Positions 45,567 to 58,095 of a stretch of DNA of 64,000 bases are shown piece after piece. The notes under the pieces were generated by a model. It did not search any database and was not told the DNA's origin. It was given only the letters and a program-made list of their open reading frames with translations. Origin of the DNA: Dipetalonema caudispina (lineage: Eukaryota; Nematoda; Chromadorea; Rhabditida; Onchocercidae). A program made the translations under genes and the position numbers. The stretch's first letter is position 1; the number at the start of each line of letters is the position of its first letter. The stretch spans positions 1 through 64,000 of the forward strand of contig JABVXV010000021.1 of NCBI GenBank assembly GCA_013365325.1, in the 5' to 3' direction.

Positions 45567-47880
45567 AATTTAATAACACCGAAACAAAGTGTGCATTCCG
45601 TTCGAAAATTTTTTCAACAGCTAATTCCGTGCGAAAAAACCGCAAATACACAGTAAATTTTTTTCTGGAAAAATTTTCCACTGTCTTTCCCGGGAGCAAA
45701 TTGTCTTGACACGGATCAACTACCTGTGATAATCAATATATTTTGAGTTACCGAGGAAAAAGGCAACGTGAAATCGTTCATGGAAAAATGTATCAAAACA
45801 CGGCAAATACTCTGATCATCTGGCAAAACAATTTGGCACAACTTCTATTCGACATATTTTAACCATTATCAAACAATTAATATAAACAAGACTGTATAAT
45901 GAAAAATTTTCTCCCTTTAATTTTCCAAATACCACACAACTCCATAGTAATATTCTATGATGCGGAACGAATCCTATTTGAGATAATGAAGTAAAAATTC
46001 GTCTTTTACGATAGCTTACCCGATACAGGGAAATGTGCATTCTTCGGGAATAGTTTTCTTAACTACTTCCTCGTATAAAAGAGAATTGCATCAAATCTGA
46101 AAGTTTTTAATGTTGTTGTTTTCGATAACCCAATTTTATTTCAATCACCTTTCATGCACCCAACAATAAGCTATTATGCCTGAGTCATTTAACAATTTTT
46201 TCAAAGAAAAAATTCATCACCAATAGTAGGTATCGGTATTTCCTGACCACGGCCTAATAACGCGATAGATACGGACTCTATAACCTTCTAAAAGTTGGTC
46301 ACGCGTGTAAAATTATTGATCTCTAACTGAATAGCTAATTAGGTGAGTCCGTAATTTCAACTCCCTAACTTAATCATTATGTAAAACCTACAGCATTTCA
46401 GCTTGCAGCATTTCCCTTTTCTAAGTTTGCATGTAATAAGCTAATAAAACAAAACATGTAATTATCAATAACAAAAATTGTTTATATGTTACAATTATAA
46501 ATAATTTATGGATGGCAAAGGATATATTTCTAACGTGATCGATAAAACAAATATAAAAATTTTTTCAAGCCATAATGAAGAGAAACATTGAATTACCCAA
46601 AATTCTTTACTTTCTTATTTACATGTTTCCAACAATTGATCATCCGCAATTTATTAACGATTACAATGCAGTTATCAAGTGTGGTATAGGTATGCGATAC
46701 TGCTGGCTCGAATAAATTGTAGAAACGCGGTCAAAAAAATAAGAGTTTCAGAAGTTTTGAAAATTCCTCATTATAATTTGGATTCAAAATAGGCAAATAA
46801 ATTTTCAATGCTGCAAATATCATCCTGAATGTACACTTTTATGTGACATCTGGAAAGATAACAGTTGTTTAAATGAATCAAGAGGATATAAGCAGTCAGG
46901 GATAGCAACACCAAACAATATCTTAGAGTGCTATGGTGACAACAAATTGACAAACATGACAGCTTTGAGCATTAAGATGGAAGGATGAACAAGCATTGCT
47001 TCATGGATGATGGTTCAAATTTGAGAAATTCTACTTCACTTTACAGTTCTCAATTTTCCAAAACCTTTCTTTTAACGGATTACCCATCAGTTTCTCATCT
47101 TTAACTTTGTTTGTAAACAAGTCAAGTGCACAAACAAGGTAAGACAAGGCTTTGCAGGGGGCATTTCCACAGAAATAAAAATTATCCCGAATTCGAGAAA
47201 CTATAAGAGATAAATAAAGGACGCTAAAGTAATGTAAAAGTAATGTGAACATGAATTTATCTTATGTAAAGGGCAAAAATTCTCGATTAGAGCAAATGGA
47301 TGTACATTCATATTCATACCGAATAACAAAGGGACAAAAAAAAGTACTCCAATTAGATGGACTAAAAATTGGGCGAATTAATGTTTTTTAAATCGTTTTG
47401 TTCTTCATAAAATGATCCACAAACATTCCATTAAAATATCAAAAATCAAACAGTTCTCGTTTACAGAAACGATAATCATTTCCATCTTCACTTTTTCCTG
47501 TTTTACCAATGCAATTAAAAAAAAAAACAATCTGTTAGTAAATCAATGCCAAATTAACTATTGATCTCAGTTCGTTTCATAAATGATAAAGTTGGATTAG
47601 AATTAAGTAAGTAAAAATAAATTTAGAAAAGAATTTCAATTCAGTTTTCCATCCCGTTCAACTGATTTCCTCTTTTTCTTTTTTTGTTTTGTTAAGTTCC
47701 CTTGTCATTACAGCTAGCAGAAAAGCAATGGCCAGCAACGAAGCACTCTCAGATTTAATTAAAAATCAAATTAAAACAAGGAGGAGAGAAAGATCCAATT
47801 TTCGGAACTCGTTCAAGCTTTATTAACCTTACAAGAAAAAGCCATGGAGAACAGTTAAAATGTTGTCGATATTACCAAAA

Positions 47881-47922
47881 TATATATAAGTAAACAAATA
47901 AATAAATATATATATATATATA
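47881..47922. repeat. TA/AAATA microsatellite
   Basis: TATATATAAG, then AAATA units, then a run of TA dinucleotides. Confidence 0.85.
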
Positions 47923-50900
47923 AAACAAAACTAAGTTGTCCATTTCCGAACAAAATGATGTATCACTTTCACAACGGTATGCAATCATGCAGTAGTGCAA
48001 CATAGGAAACATTATAAATACTTTTCTAGCCATAAATGGATAATTTACTGCGGACTTTTAGGTATAATCTTAAACAATGTTACCGACGACAAAATTTTCA
48101 CTGAGCATATCATTTTTTTGGGACTATAACTGCATGGATTACTTTTACTTTGTTTTGAATAAAATTAACTTTGATATAGCCTTCGTAGCTTCCCTGATTC
48201 TCATCACCACACACACACTTCCCGGCTTAAATCGAAAAGTTCACGAAGCACTTACAAACAAGTTAAATTAAAAAAAAAAAAAAAAAGAAAACCTTTTTCA
48301 AGCTACCATAAAACAAAGTGACATGAGCATAAATTTTCTGATCTCCTTTTGATCATCTATGGATTGAATGCACTTATTTTTAAGTTTCTCGAAATACAAA
48401 GAATTCCTTTTGAGAATGGTTTCACATTGTCCTTTTCCCAGATGTGGAACTTTGAACTCTGTTTATTGGTCATCCTTTCTTGCAACTTCCTATCTGCGAA
48501 GTATTTATTATTTTGCAATTTTTTCTTCTTTTTGTTTCATTTCATGTGCTTTTCATGTTCGATTTAATATCGAATTAAATTGATGAAATAAGCAAGAAAA
48601 ACTCTGAAAATTGTGATATTGATGCTCAAATTTGACCTTATGCATGGGATTGTAATTTTGATGTTTTTGTTTCTGGGAAGAAGTGCGAGCAACAACAGAT
48701 CAGTAAACCTTAGACCAAGTGGATTGGAAAGTCAAGTTTTATGTTCAAATTTGGAATTTAAAAACACCCTGCCTCAATGCCTCACAGTCGATAGTTCATG
48801 CCTAAATGAAAAACAGCGAGAAAAAAAGTTTTAATCCAATATTCTACAAACGGCAGAACCTGCATTGCTAACAATAAACTCATGATTTGTTTGCTCAACT
48901 TTCATACAAAAAAAAAAACAATGGAATTTATTCTCTGATATGGTACCAGAAATATGTCCATAGCAAATCAAAACGCTGTAGCAATCTGCAGAAAATGTCA
49001 TTTTGCTGTAAAGTAATGTTAGTATCAACAGAGGTCCTTCCAAAAACTCAAAAGTTAACAGATAATCAAACACAATTTTAGTTGTGTTATTCATTAGAAT
49101 GAGCTAATGCATGGACACAATCGTTCAACACGTATGACGTTAAGTGTTTTAAATTTAAAAAAGTTGCTCATCCTTGAGACATTTCGATAATACATGTCAG
49201 CTGAGTTGATGAGCGATGAAATGATGAATTCTGCATTATCCAAGAAGTTGTTATGACATATGACTTGAAACGCTCCGAAATACTTTTATACCATTAAAAT
49301 TGTTTTGAAAAGTGCGTTATTGATGCCACATTTGAAGTTATGCATTTTTCAGACAAATAACAAGTTAACAAATAGGTCAATGGATGCCAAAAGGTCGTCA
49401 GCCTTTGTATAACAAAAGGATGTTGTAAATACAATGCCTTGAAATGATTCAAAAAAAGGAAAAAAAAAACTATCAACTTATTATAAGACTGATTTCATCG
49501 TCTTATGCTGTTAATAAGTTCATTAATTGGCAGATAACACAACGAACAGTTAATAATGAACAGCAAAAGCCATGCTGATGAAATAACGGCAATGGTAAGC
49601 GCAAAAACAACAAAATTATTAAAGTAAAATATAAAATGCAGCAATGAATTGACAATTTCAAACACATAAACATCATCAGTGAAGCTTATGAAGAAGAAAA
49701 GAAAAGAAAAGAAAAAAAAAAAAAAAAAAGAATAAAAAAAAACAAGATCAGTAAGTGGGACTAAAAAGCTTCACCACGCCTTTCCTCCCCCGTCCGTTTC
49801 ACGATTGTTATATACTCAACGTTTTTAAAAAGTAGATCAATAAAACAACATTCAGAAAAGGGAAAACATACTATGGACGAATGTGGTTGGCTTATTTAAC
49901 AAGCAAACAACCTATAGGCCTAAGCATAGGCCACTCACAAACTCAAACACACAAGCACAAATGTATATGTGCAATATATATCTCTATGCCTATGTATCTA
50001 TCAGTGGTAGTCTCCTTCTTCCCGAGAAAACAGAGTGGAATTGATTATTTGAGGCTTTCACAAAAAGCCTCGTTTCCAGGACGGCTTGTCAGTGTGAGCC
50101 CCTTCAAGAGATTTATTTCGCCCTGATCACTATTGCTTTACAATTTACGGATAGATATTACCAGTACTTCTATCCTCCACAAATAGCTAACGAAGCACCA
50201 TATATCAGTATAATAATCAACCATCAAACCGTGATGCAATTAGAACATCATCATAAATCAACAGTCGTACAACAAAATCACATCATATCTTCTCTGGTTT
50301 AAAAGATTCACAAAGATTGAAGATATCAGTTTATCAAAATTTCAAATTTCGATGCAGAACTCGGGAATCGATCAAATCTCAAAGTTTTCAAAAAATCTTC
50401 CTGCCAATCCTACCATATTGTATCAATCCAAATCTTTTTTTTACTTTCCTCCTTTACATACACTTCAATTTTTAACATAAACAAACTATCTTTTCATGCA
50501 AGTTAGTTGTTTCAAATGAATTCTGTAATATTCATACAATTTTTTAAAAAAAAAAAAAAGTTTCCTGTTTTACTTAACATATCGTTCATCCAGCTACTCA
50601 TAAAATCACCGGTTCGTGTTTAATTTGTGTTAATTCTACGAAAATGAATGTCAATAAGATGTTAAGAATAGAAGTAAGTGATGTAAGCGAGCTAAATGAT
50701 AGATATCGTTCAGATAAATTTGCATAATAATAGGCACAATAGCAAAAAAAAAAAAAAAAAAATGATGATAGATATGAAAATGCTGTTAGATAATAATTCC
50801 CTATCATTCCTGATTCTTGCCCTTCAATAAGAACTACGCATTATTTCCAACATAGAGTTAGGGTTTTAAAATATTTCACACTCACATCACTAAAAGAAAT

Positions 50901-50956
50901 CGAAACAAAATGAGAAATCTTCTTTCTCTTTTCCTCTCTTCTCTTTTCTTTCTTTA

Positions 50957-50985
50957 AGAAAAAAAAAAAAAAAAAAAAAAAAAAA
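50957..50985. repeat. A-tract following a CTTT-rich tract
   Basis: A pyrimidine-rich CTTTCTTT stretch leads into a run of more than 20 A residues. Simple sequence only. Confidence 0.85.
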
Positions 50986-52128
50986 ACATGTCCAAGTATT
51001 CTCGAAAGTGAAGAAAATGAACACTTTCATGTCTTTATCGGTACACATTTAATACTATCATTCATTGCCAAATTTAGTAATAGTATTTTATCAAAATTTC
51101 GCTTTCTAAAACAGAAATTTGGAATTGGAAGAAAATATATCGAAGAAATGATATTAGACTAATCCTTACATTATTTTTAATGTGAATGAAGAGAAAGTAA
51201 AATGTTGGGCGATAAAGCTGAATTAATTGAAGTGGGCAAGTTACCAGTTGCAATAAAAACGGAAAGCAGAAAAAGGAATTCTATTCGAAGAAAGTATCAT
51301 TGTTTATAGCAAAGCAAAGCGATATATGAAGAAAATGGAAATGTGGAAAAAATAAAGCTTGCCGTGACAATAAAATAATAACCCGTTAATGAATTTTGAA
51401 AAATGTTGTAAAGCAGTTCCTATCTAAAAAAAAAAAAAAAAAATTCGAATAGGACGAGCGCAGTAAGTACTAATTGCAAAAATTTATAGTTCATTATATT
51501 TATCAATTAGTGATGAGAAAATCACCCCTTTTAAAAGCAATGAGATAGAGAAAGGATAAAGTAACGAAAGCCTCAAATTAGCTATCATTACATTATTAAC
51601 ATTTAATAGATACTTTTTTTTTTTTTGAACATATTCTTAAGTATGCCAGTTATTTCAAAAGAAAAGCTCACATCCCAATCATTGCTTTCCCCAGTTGGAA
51701 TGTGCTAGCAATATGTTATACTAAATTATACGAACCATTGATTTCTTTAAAATCATTCTTAATCGAAAAAAAAAAAAAAAAAAAAAGAAAGCTATCATTT
51801 CATTTATTGACGGAATTGTAAAAATTCCCAGTAATAGTTTAGTTTCAAAACAATTTATATCTTTGTGATCTCTTATTGAATTTTGGATACAGATTTCAAT
51901 TTACAATTCATAGAGAATGTTCAACTTTTCACATTATTTATCCTATCTTATTAGTATTTATCAACAATGAAGCTAATTTCGGGAATTGTAGGAATCAACA
52001 GAACGGATCGGGAAAAAAATATTGCTGCAATTCACGGACAGTAGTGCTGGAAATAAATAACCACTAAATTTCTCAGCACACCGTCAACACTACCACCAAA
52101 AACAAACTTTGAATGGCTGCTTCACATA

Positions 52129-52153
52129 AATACATACATACATACACACACAC

Positions 52154-52191
<38 letters not shown>

Positions 52192-52211
52192 ATATATATA
52201 TATATATATAA
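52129..52211. repeat. Compound microsatellite (ATAC)n-(CA)n-(TA)n
   Basis: Tetranucleotide ATAC units pass into a long CA run and then a TA run. The open frame on the minus strand across it (valine/cysteine alternation) is a translation of the repeat, not a gene. Confidence 0.95.
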
Positions 52212-52697
52212 ACACAGACGTTTTTGAAGTGCGAAGAAGTAGCTAATTTGTGTACGTTTTGTATATGTGTGGGTTTGTTTGCGTTAATGAATTGCCAACG
52301 ATCGCATTTATCTGACAATAAATAAAATGACCAAAATTAGCACATACAAATCGATTTAAAATGATACGAGGAAAGTTTCAGGTTGTTGAATTTCAATTAG
52401 TAGAAATGAATTTGGATTCAAAAAATTTTCGCCATTTACTACATCGTCATCATCATCATCAAAATAGGAATTTTATATTTACAATAATCCAAATATCCTA
52501 AAAAGATATTCCAAGATATAAGAAGTTTAAGAGTCAAAGTTTGTGTTAAGACAACGAAGATGTAAGATTTTTACCTTGATTAGAATATTCATTTTACCAC
52601 TTTCCTGAAGTTTTCTTATTTTTTTTTTTTTTTTTTTCGAATAAAGAAATAAATTTGGGATTCAAAAGATCCACTCTACTACAGTATCATAAATATT

Positions 52698-52797
52698 GAG
52701 ACTAGAAGTTGCTAAAATAATAACAACATCGTTGAAATATGCAGAAAGATATTAGCATGTTATAAATAATGAGACTAGAAGTTGCTAAAATAATAAC
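52698..52797 (+). repeat. 27-bp perfect direct repeat
   Basis: GAGACTAGAAGTTGCTAAAA and the following seven bases occur identically at 52698-52724 and 52771-52797. The homology extends a few bases upstream (ATAAATATT against ATAAATAAT). A recent small duplication or footprint of an insertion. Confidence 0.85.
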
Positions 52798-55700
52798 TTA
52801 TGGATGATAGACTTTGGACATATAAATGAAGAGAAGGAGGAAGAAGGGAGAGCCAAGGATACAAGGTGCATGGCTGCAAAGCATTCACAGTTTGTCAGAC
52901 AAGAATATTTGAAAAATAGTGAAAATAAATGTGAAACAGGAAATAGGTAGTGAGGAATGTAATGAGGCAATCTGATGGATGATAAACGGTTGCAATTCGG
53001 CTGATGCCAGCCAGTCTCATGTCCCATCCTAACAACACTCCCTCGATCCCGTGCATCACCGATAACCAAAGCAAATGAAAATGTGAGAACAAATTTTAAC
53101 TTAATTACTACTTGCTTGGAACAGAGCTTGCTTATATTTTAAGTTTTGCGGGATATACTTAAAACTTAAATTTAAATCCATCCAAGATTGTTAAAAAATC
53201 AATTTTATTCTTCGAATTTCTGGGTTTACCATCACAAATCCTAACCTTAGATTTTGCCTAATGAATGTTGCTATAGTACTTATGAAAACTGATATTTTCA
53301 CGTTCTTCATATCACTAATTTATGAAAAAAACGACAAGTGTAACTAATTGGACAGAATAATTTTTGCGTTTGCTTTTTTCTTTTTCCTTCAAAATTCAAG
53401 CAAAAATGATATTTGATGGAGGAAAATTCTGCCAATAATCACAAGTTAACGCATGAAAGATCATGATAGATAAAAGTAGGAAATATAACAGCAAAAGCAA
53501 ACATGAATGTTTTCTTTCTCATTGTTGAATTTAAACAAAGTGATTGTTTTCTATGAATGGAAAAATACAATCCAAATATTGGGAGGTGAGGTAGAAAATT
53601 TCCTTTAGGGATTATGAACAGTAAAAAGTAAGAAAGCTAAATTATCCTACTCATGGAGCAACTAAACATCCACTCCGTAAAAGCCATGTGTCACCGAGCG
53701 AAAATTCCAGCAAAACGGCCTAGTAACATTGAGCATGATATTGTAATATATCTTTGGTTCAATTATTGCTTTAATTAAAACGATCTGTTGGATGATCCGA
53801 TAAGAAAGGTCCTAATATGTCTTAATTACCTGGTGATTAACAAATTGTAGGATGTGCATTTTTAGATTTGTAAATGCAGTGTGTTATTTTAAAAAATCCA
53901 AGTTTGGGATATATTGGAAAAGTTTTAACGTATACAGTAATACACGTTGAAACTTTTTTATCCATTGCGATGGATAGAGTACTCAGTAGAATCGCGGCAT
54001 CAAAAAAAAAAAAAAAAAAAAAAGATTCCCGTATATGCCAGTAAATCATCTCAGATATTTCGAATTTATGAAAAAGAAAGGAGAGGTGTGAGAAATGAAA
54101 ATAGTAAACTGCTCTTAAGTAGAACAGCATTTTCTGTGACAACGTAGCATTTTGACTCATTGAATGCGTTAGTTTCGTTTTAGAACGGGGTGCATAATAA
54201 AACTGAAAATCAATTGCTATGCATTTCCAAGAGGACACCAATATGACATATCGCAAGGAAATTACCGATTCATTGAAAGAAGTGGCTGTTTAGAGATGTT
54301 GGAAAAAAGAATAAAATTTTTCTGAAATAAGATAACTGAAAACGTAGAGGGAAAGCAAGAGGAGAGAGAGACTTTAAAGTACCACCACCAAATTTGAACG
54401 GTTTAGATGAAGGGAAACGAATAACGATAGTATCGCCAACATAACGGAACTAAAAAGTGATATTCGGGAGATGATAATATACTTCTTTAAAGTACCGTAA
54501 TAAAATAATGGAAAGTACTCGGTGATATTTAAAACCTTCAGGACATACATTTTAATCATAGCCAAAAGAAAGGAAAAACATTGGGGAATAAAAGAATGGA
54601 GAGAAAGGAGAATATAGAAGTAAAATTTGAGAAGGGTAAATTAGGATCATGTATCAAACCTATCCGCTTCCTCTCAGTAAGGCATTTACTAGTAGCCGAA
54701 AAAAAAACTTTCCTTCTGCATCTCAAATGCATCAATGAAAATTCTTTTAATTCATATAGAAAGGATGCAAAAAGTAGGAAGAGCAATAAATAATGAGGAG
54801 GAAGGGATCATTTCAATTTCTAATTTACTCAACAACTTGTCGACATTCCATGGTTCATTCGAAATACAGTAAAAATAGTACTGATTTTATGATTTAGAAA
54901 TTTCTAGTCAGCTGATAAGTTTTAATTCATTGGGGATGAATAAAAAAACACAGTATAAATGTTTCACAAAAGTGTTTTATTTTTCCTGAATCTTTTGCAG
55001 GTAAAGGTGCCTTATATTTGATTCCTTCTGATTTGGAACTTCACTGCATTTCACCTAATTTTTCCAGTAACTTTCTGGATACTTTTCTAACTTTATGACA
55101 TTATTCATCGAATGTAAAGATGATACTGCATGATCTCAACGCAAATAATTGTAGCTGTTGACGAAGGGTCCCAACACAACAGGAAATTCTATTAACTTTA
55201 ACTTCAAGAATTACCGATGAAGGCAAAGAAAATTAATAAACAACATGACAACAAGAAGTTAATTTGGGAAAATGAATTTATGGAATGAATTGTGGATGGG
55301 TTGTTTTTGTGATGCTCATATAAATTTTGTTGTTGTTGTAAAATATAATGCGACGCAGAAATGTGTAACTTGGTGCTTTGAAAGGATGTGCAAAAGCCTT
55401 AGGAAATACTGGAAGTGATAATAAATAAATCGCAAAATTTCTCGGAAAAAATTACTAAGGAATTAAATGAAGACAAGAATGAGTTACGGAAATTTCAAAA
55501 ACATTTATGAGAATTCGAACAGATATTTCATAGAGCGTCAGTCATAATATGCCGATATTCAGGATACGATCTAATTGAGCATGTTAATATTATTGCAGAC
55601 AGCTGCATTTATAGAGAGTAGTAATATTGCTAATACATCTATCAGATACTTCATTGCTATTCTTTCCTAAAGGGTGGTGATACTTCTTTTAGATCATAGT

Positions 55701-56588
55701 TGTTGATAAAATGTAATCAAAAATCCGAACAAACAATATTTTTTGATGCAAGAATTTGCATATTTTTCTCATTCAAAAATCTTTACTCCATTGATTTGCA
55801 GATCGTTTTCCCGATAGATCCATAAACTTATCTGCTACGATAAGACATTCAAGGTCTCCCTGATGATCGCTTACGGATTACAGACATTACTGCTCCGCCA
55901 ATTCTCTCAGTATATATGCTAATGGTTGAAAAGGAATAGCATTTATATGACACACACATAAAACAAAAGGAACAACAGAAAATGAATGAAAAGATTTGTG
56001 TTATAATTACCTGAAAACAATTTAGCTATTTGCTAGAAGCGATCGAAACATTATTTCAACGTTAACGAGATATCAGTTGAGTTTAATAAGATTAAGGAAC
56101 GGCTAAGAATTTCTCCCTTTCACTAATATTTAGAAAAGTAATTAAAATATTGTCAGAGAAGTTCGGGTAGAAGAAACAAAGTTTGTTCAAGTTTTACTGA
56201 TATGAATGATCAATGGGTACTGGGAATGCTAACGTAAGAGAAATTTGAAGCGTAACTTGACTTAATTATTTTCGGACAACTCACATGGAAAGAAAACTTG
56301 TCTACAATAGTTCATTGTGAGAAGATCTCATCTCATTTAAGCTGCTTCTCAAATCATATTCAGGATTGTTTGGTTCCCATAATTCAACTCAACGATCCTC
56401 AATGTCACAGGTCAGCGCTATCCTCTTCCTTTTTCACATAACGTGATGATACCTTTCTAACACGTAATGATGCAATATAAATGAATGCAGTAAAAATAAA
56501 CGCTACACGTTAACGTCTCTTTTTGTACTGCACTTTCAGCGCACTCTTACGGCATACGCGATAAGTGAACGGAAAAATACAAACAAGC

Positions 56589-56643
<55 letters not shown>

Positions 56644-56669
56644 AACACACACACACGCACACACACACG
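56589..56669. repeat. CA microsatellite
   Basis: Long CA run with occasional AAAC and GCAC interruptions, preceded by ACAT units. Confidence 0.95.
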
Positions 56670-56844
56670 TAGACATATAAGTGTTATGCAGCCATCAGCC
56701 GTCACACGACGTGTAGATGTATATATGGGAGTGTCCCCGTTAAGTTTATATTTAAAATTGAATTAACTGAGCGAGCGGTGGAGGCTGACTGGCTGAGGCG
56801 GTAGTGGCGTGTAGTTTAGTTCGTTGTTAAATCTGTATCTATAT

Positions 56845-56912
56845 GTACGTGTGTGTATGTATGTATGTGTGTATGTGTGTTTTATATATATATATATATG
56901 TATATGTATATA
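56845..56912. repeat. GT/TATG/TA compound microsatellite
   Basis: GTGTGTATG units followed by a TA run and TATG units. Together with the CA run at 56589-56669 it forms a simple-sequence-rich stretch of about 330 bases. Confidence 0.9.
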
Positions 56913-58095
56913 CGTAGTAGCATCCATCGATCGAAGCTGTACTTCAACCGAGTGTAAGTGAGAGTATGAGGTGAGAGTGGTGAAGAAGCTAGGGATGATT
57001 TGGCAGTGATAATTCTGGTATACCATGGCTGATCAAACTTCTCTCAGATTATTCTTCCACGGGTTAAAGGGTTTCTTTCAACATATCGCATATTTTGCTT
57101 ACGATTATTTTTTTTTCGCATAGGAGAAATTGATACAAATTTCCCAAATGAAACATCATATCATTATTATTCATTTCAACAAAAGGAACTGTCATCTGCA
57201 TTGGTGATACTTTGTGATAGTAGTATCTCCAACATTTTTATTATTCCAAATAGAAATTGAACCAACTAGAATTTTGAAACTCGAGTTAGACGTTAGAGCT
57301 ATTATCTTTCGCTTCTTTTAGGCTTATAAAAACCACTATTAGGATTGAACTTATTACCTGGAAAATGGCCAGGATCTCTGTCAATCTTAGTAATATCGGA
57401 TTAAATTGCTAAAACAAATCGACGAAGATAGATTATATGTTCAACGAATGCACTTTGATATTCATAGCTACTGAGAAAACTTCTAAGTATTGAACTGAAC
57501 AAATTAGCTTACATAAGACAGAGATAAAAATTACAAATTCAATGCAAAAAAAACAAAAAAAAAAAAAAAAGAACTACTTACTGGATTTGCTTAAATGAGG
57601 AAGTTAGTGCCATATAAGTCACGAAATAAACATTTTCTTTTCCTAGGCCATCAAATAAATGGAATGAAATGAGGCATTGCTGATTGTCAGTTGCATTTTC
57701 AATTACAACACATATGAATGAATGCCTTGTTTCTGGCCTATTTCAAAACCGATTGAAAGGATTATAAAAATGAATATCAATTGACAGAAACAAAGAACCA
57801 GTAGAACAGTGGACACTTTTTCGCATAATATAGATTTTTTTTTTTTGTTTTTATCACATAAGCATATATCACAATATTCAAATTAAGCTATACTGTCAAA
57901 CAAAAAGAATAGAGATGTTTATACAACATCTCCTCGGCTGAAGCAAAACTCAGTTCTTCAGAATTTTTCTGTGGTCTTTAAAAAACATCGAAATATCTCC
58001 AAAGTTTTAATGAAATTCACGTTCTCAACAATGCTGCTAATATTAATAATCAAATCGTAGTCTTTAATTATATATCTCATTTTTGCATCTGATGA

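Larger units (their letters stand above)
45567..58095. other. Gene-poor region between unc-43 and the PGAP2-like gene
   Basis: About 12.5 kb with no recognisable exon on either strand. It holds microsatellites (47881-47922, 52129-52211, 56589-56669, 56845-56912), several A or T runs longer than 15, and a 27-bp direct repeat at 52698/52771. It lies 5' of unc-43, so distal promoters and non-coding first exons of that gene may be here; inferred from position only. Confidence 0.5.

Noticed and set aside
52073..52318. 81-codon open frame on the minus strand
   Set aside because: It is a translation of the CA/TA microsatellite (Val-Cys and Ile-Tyr alternation).
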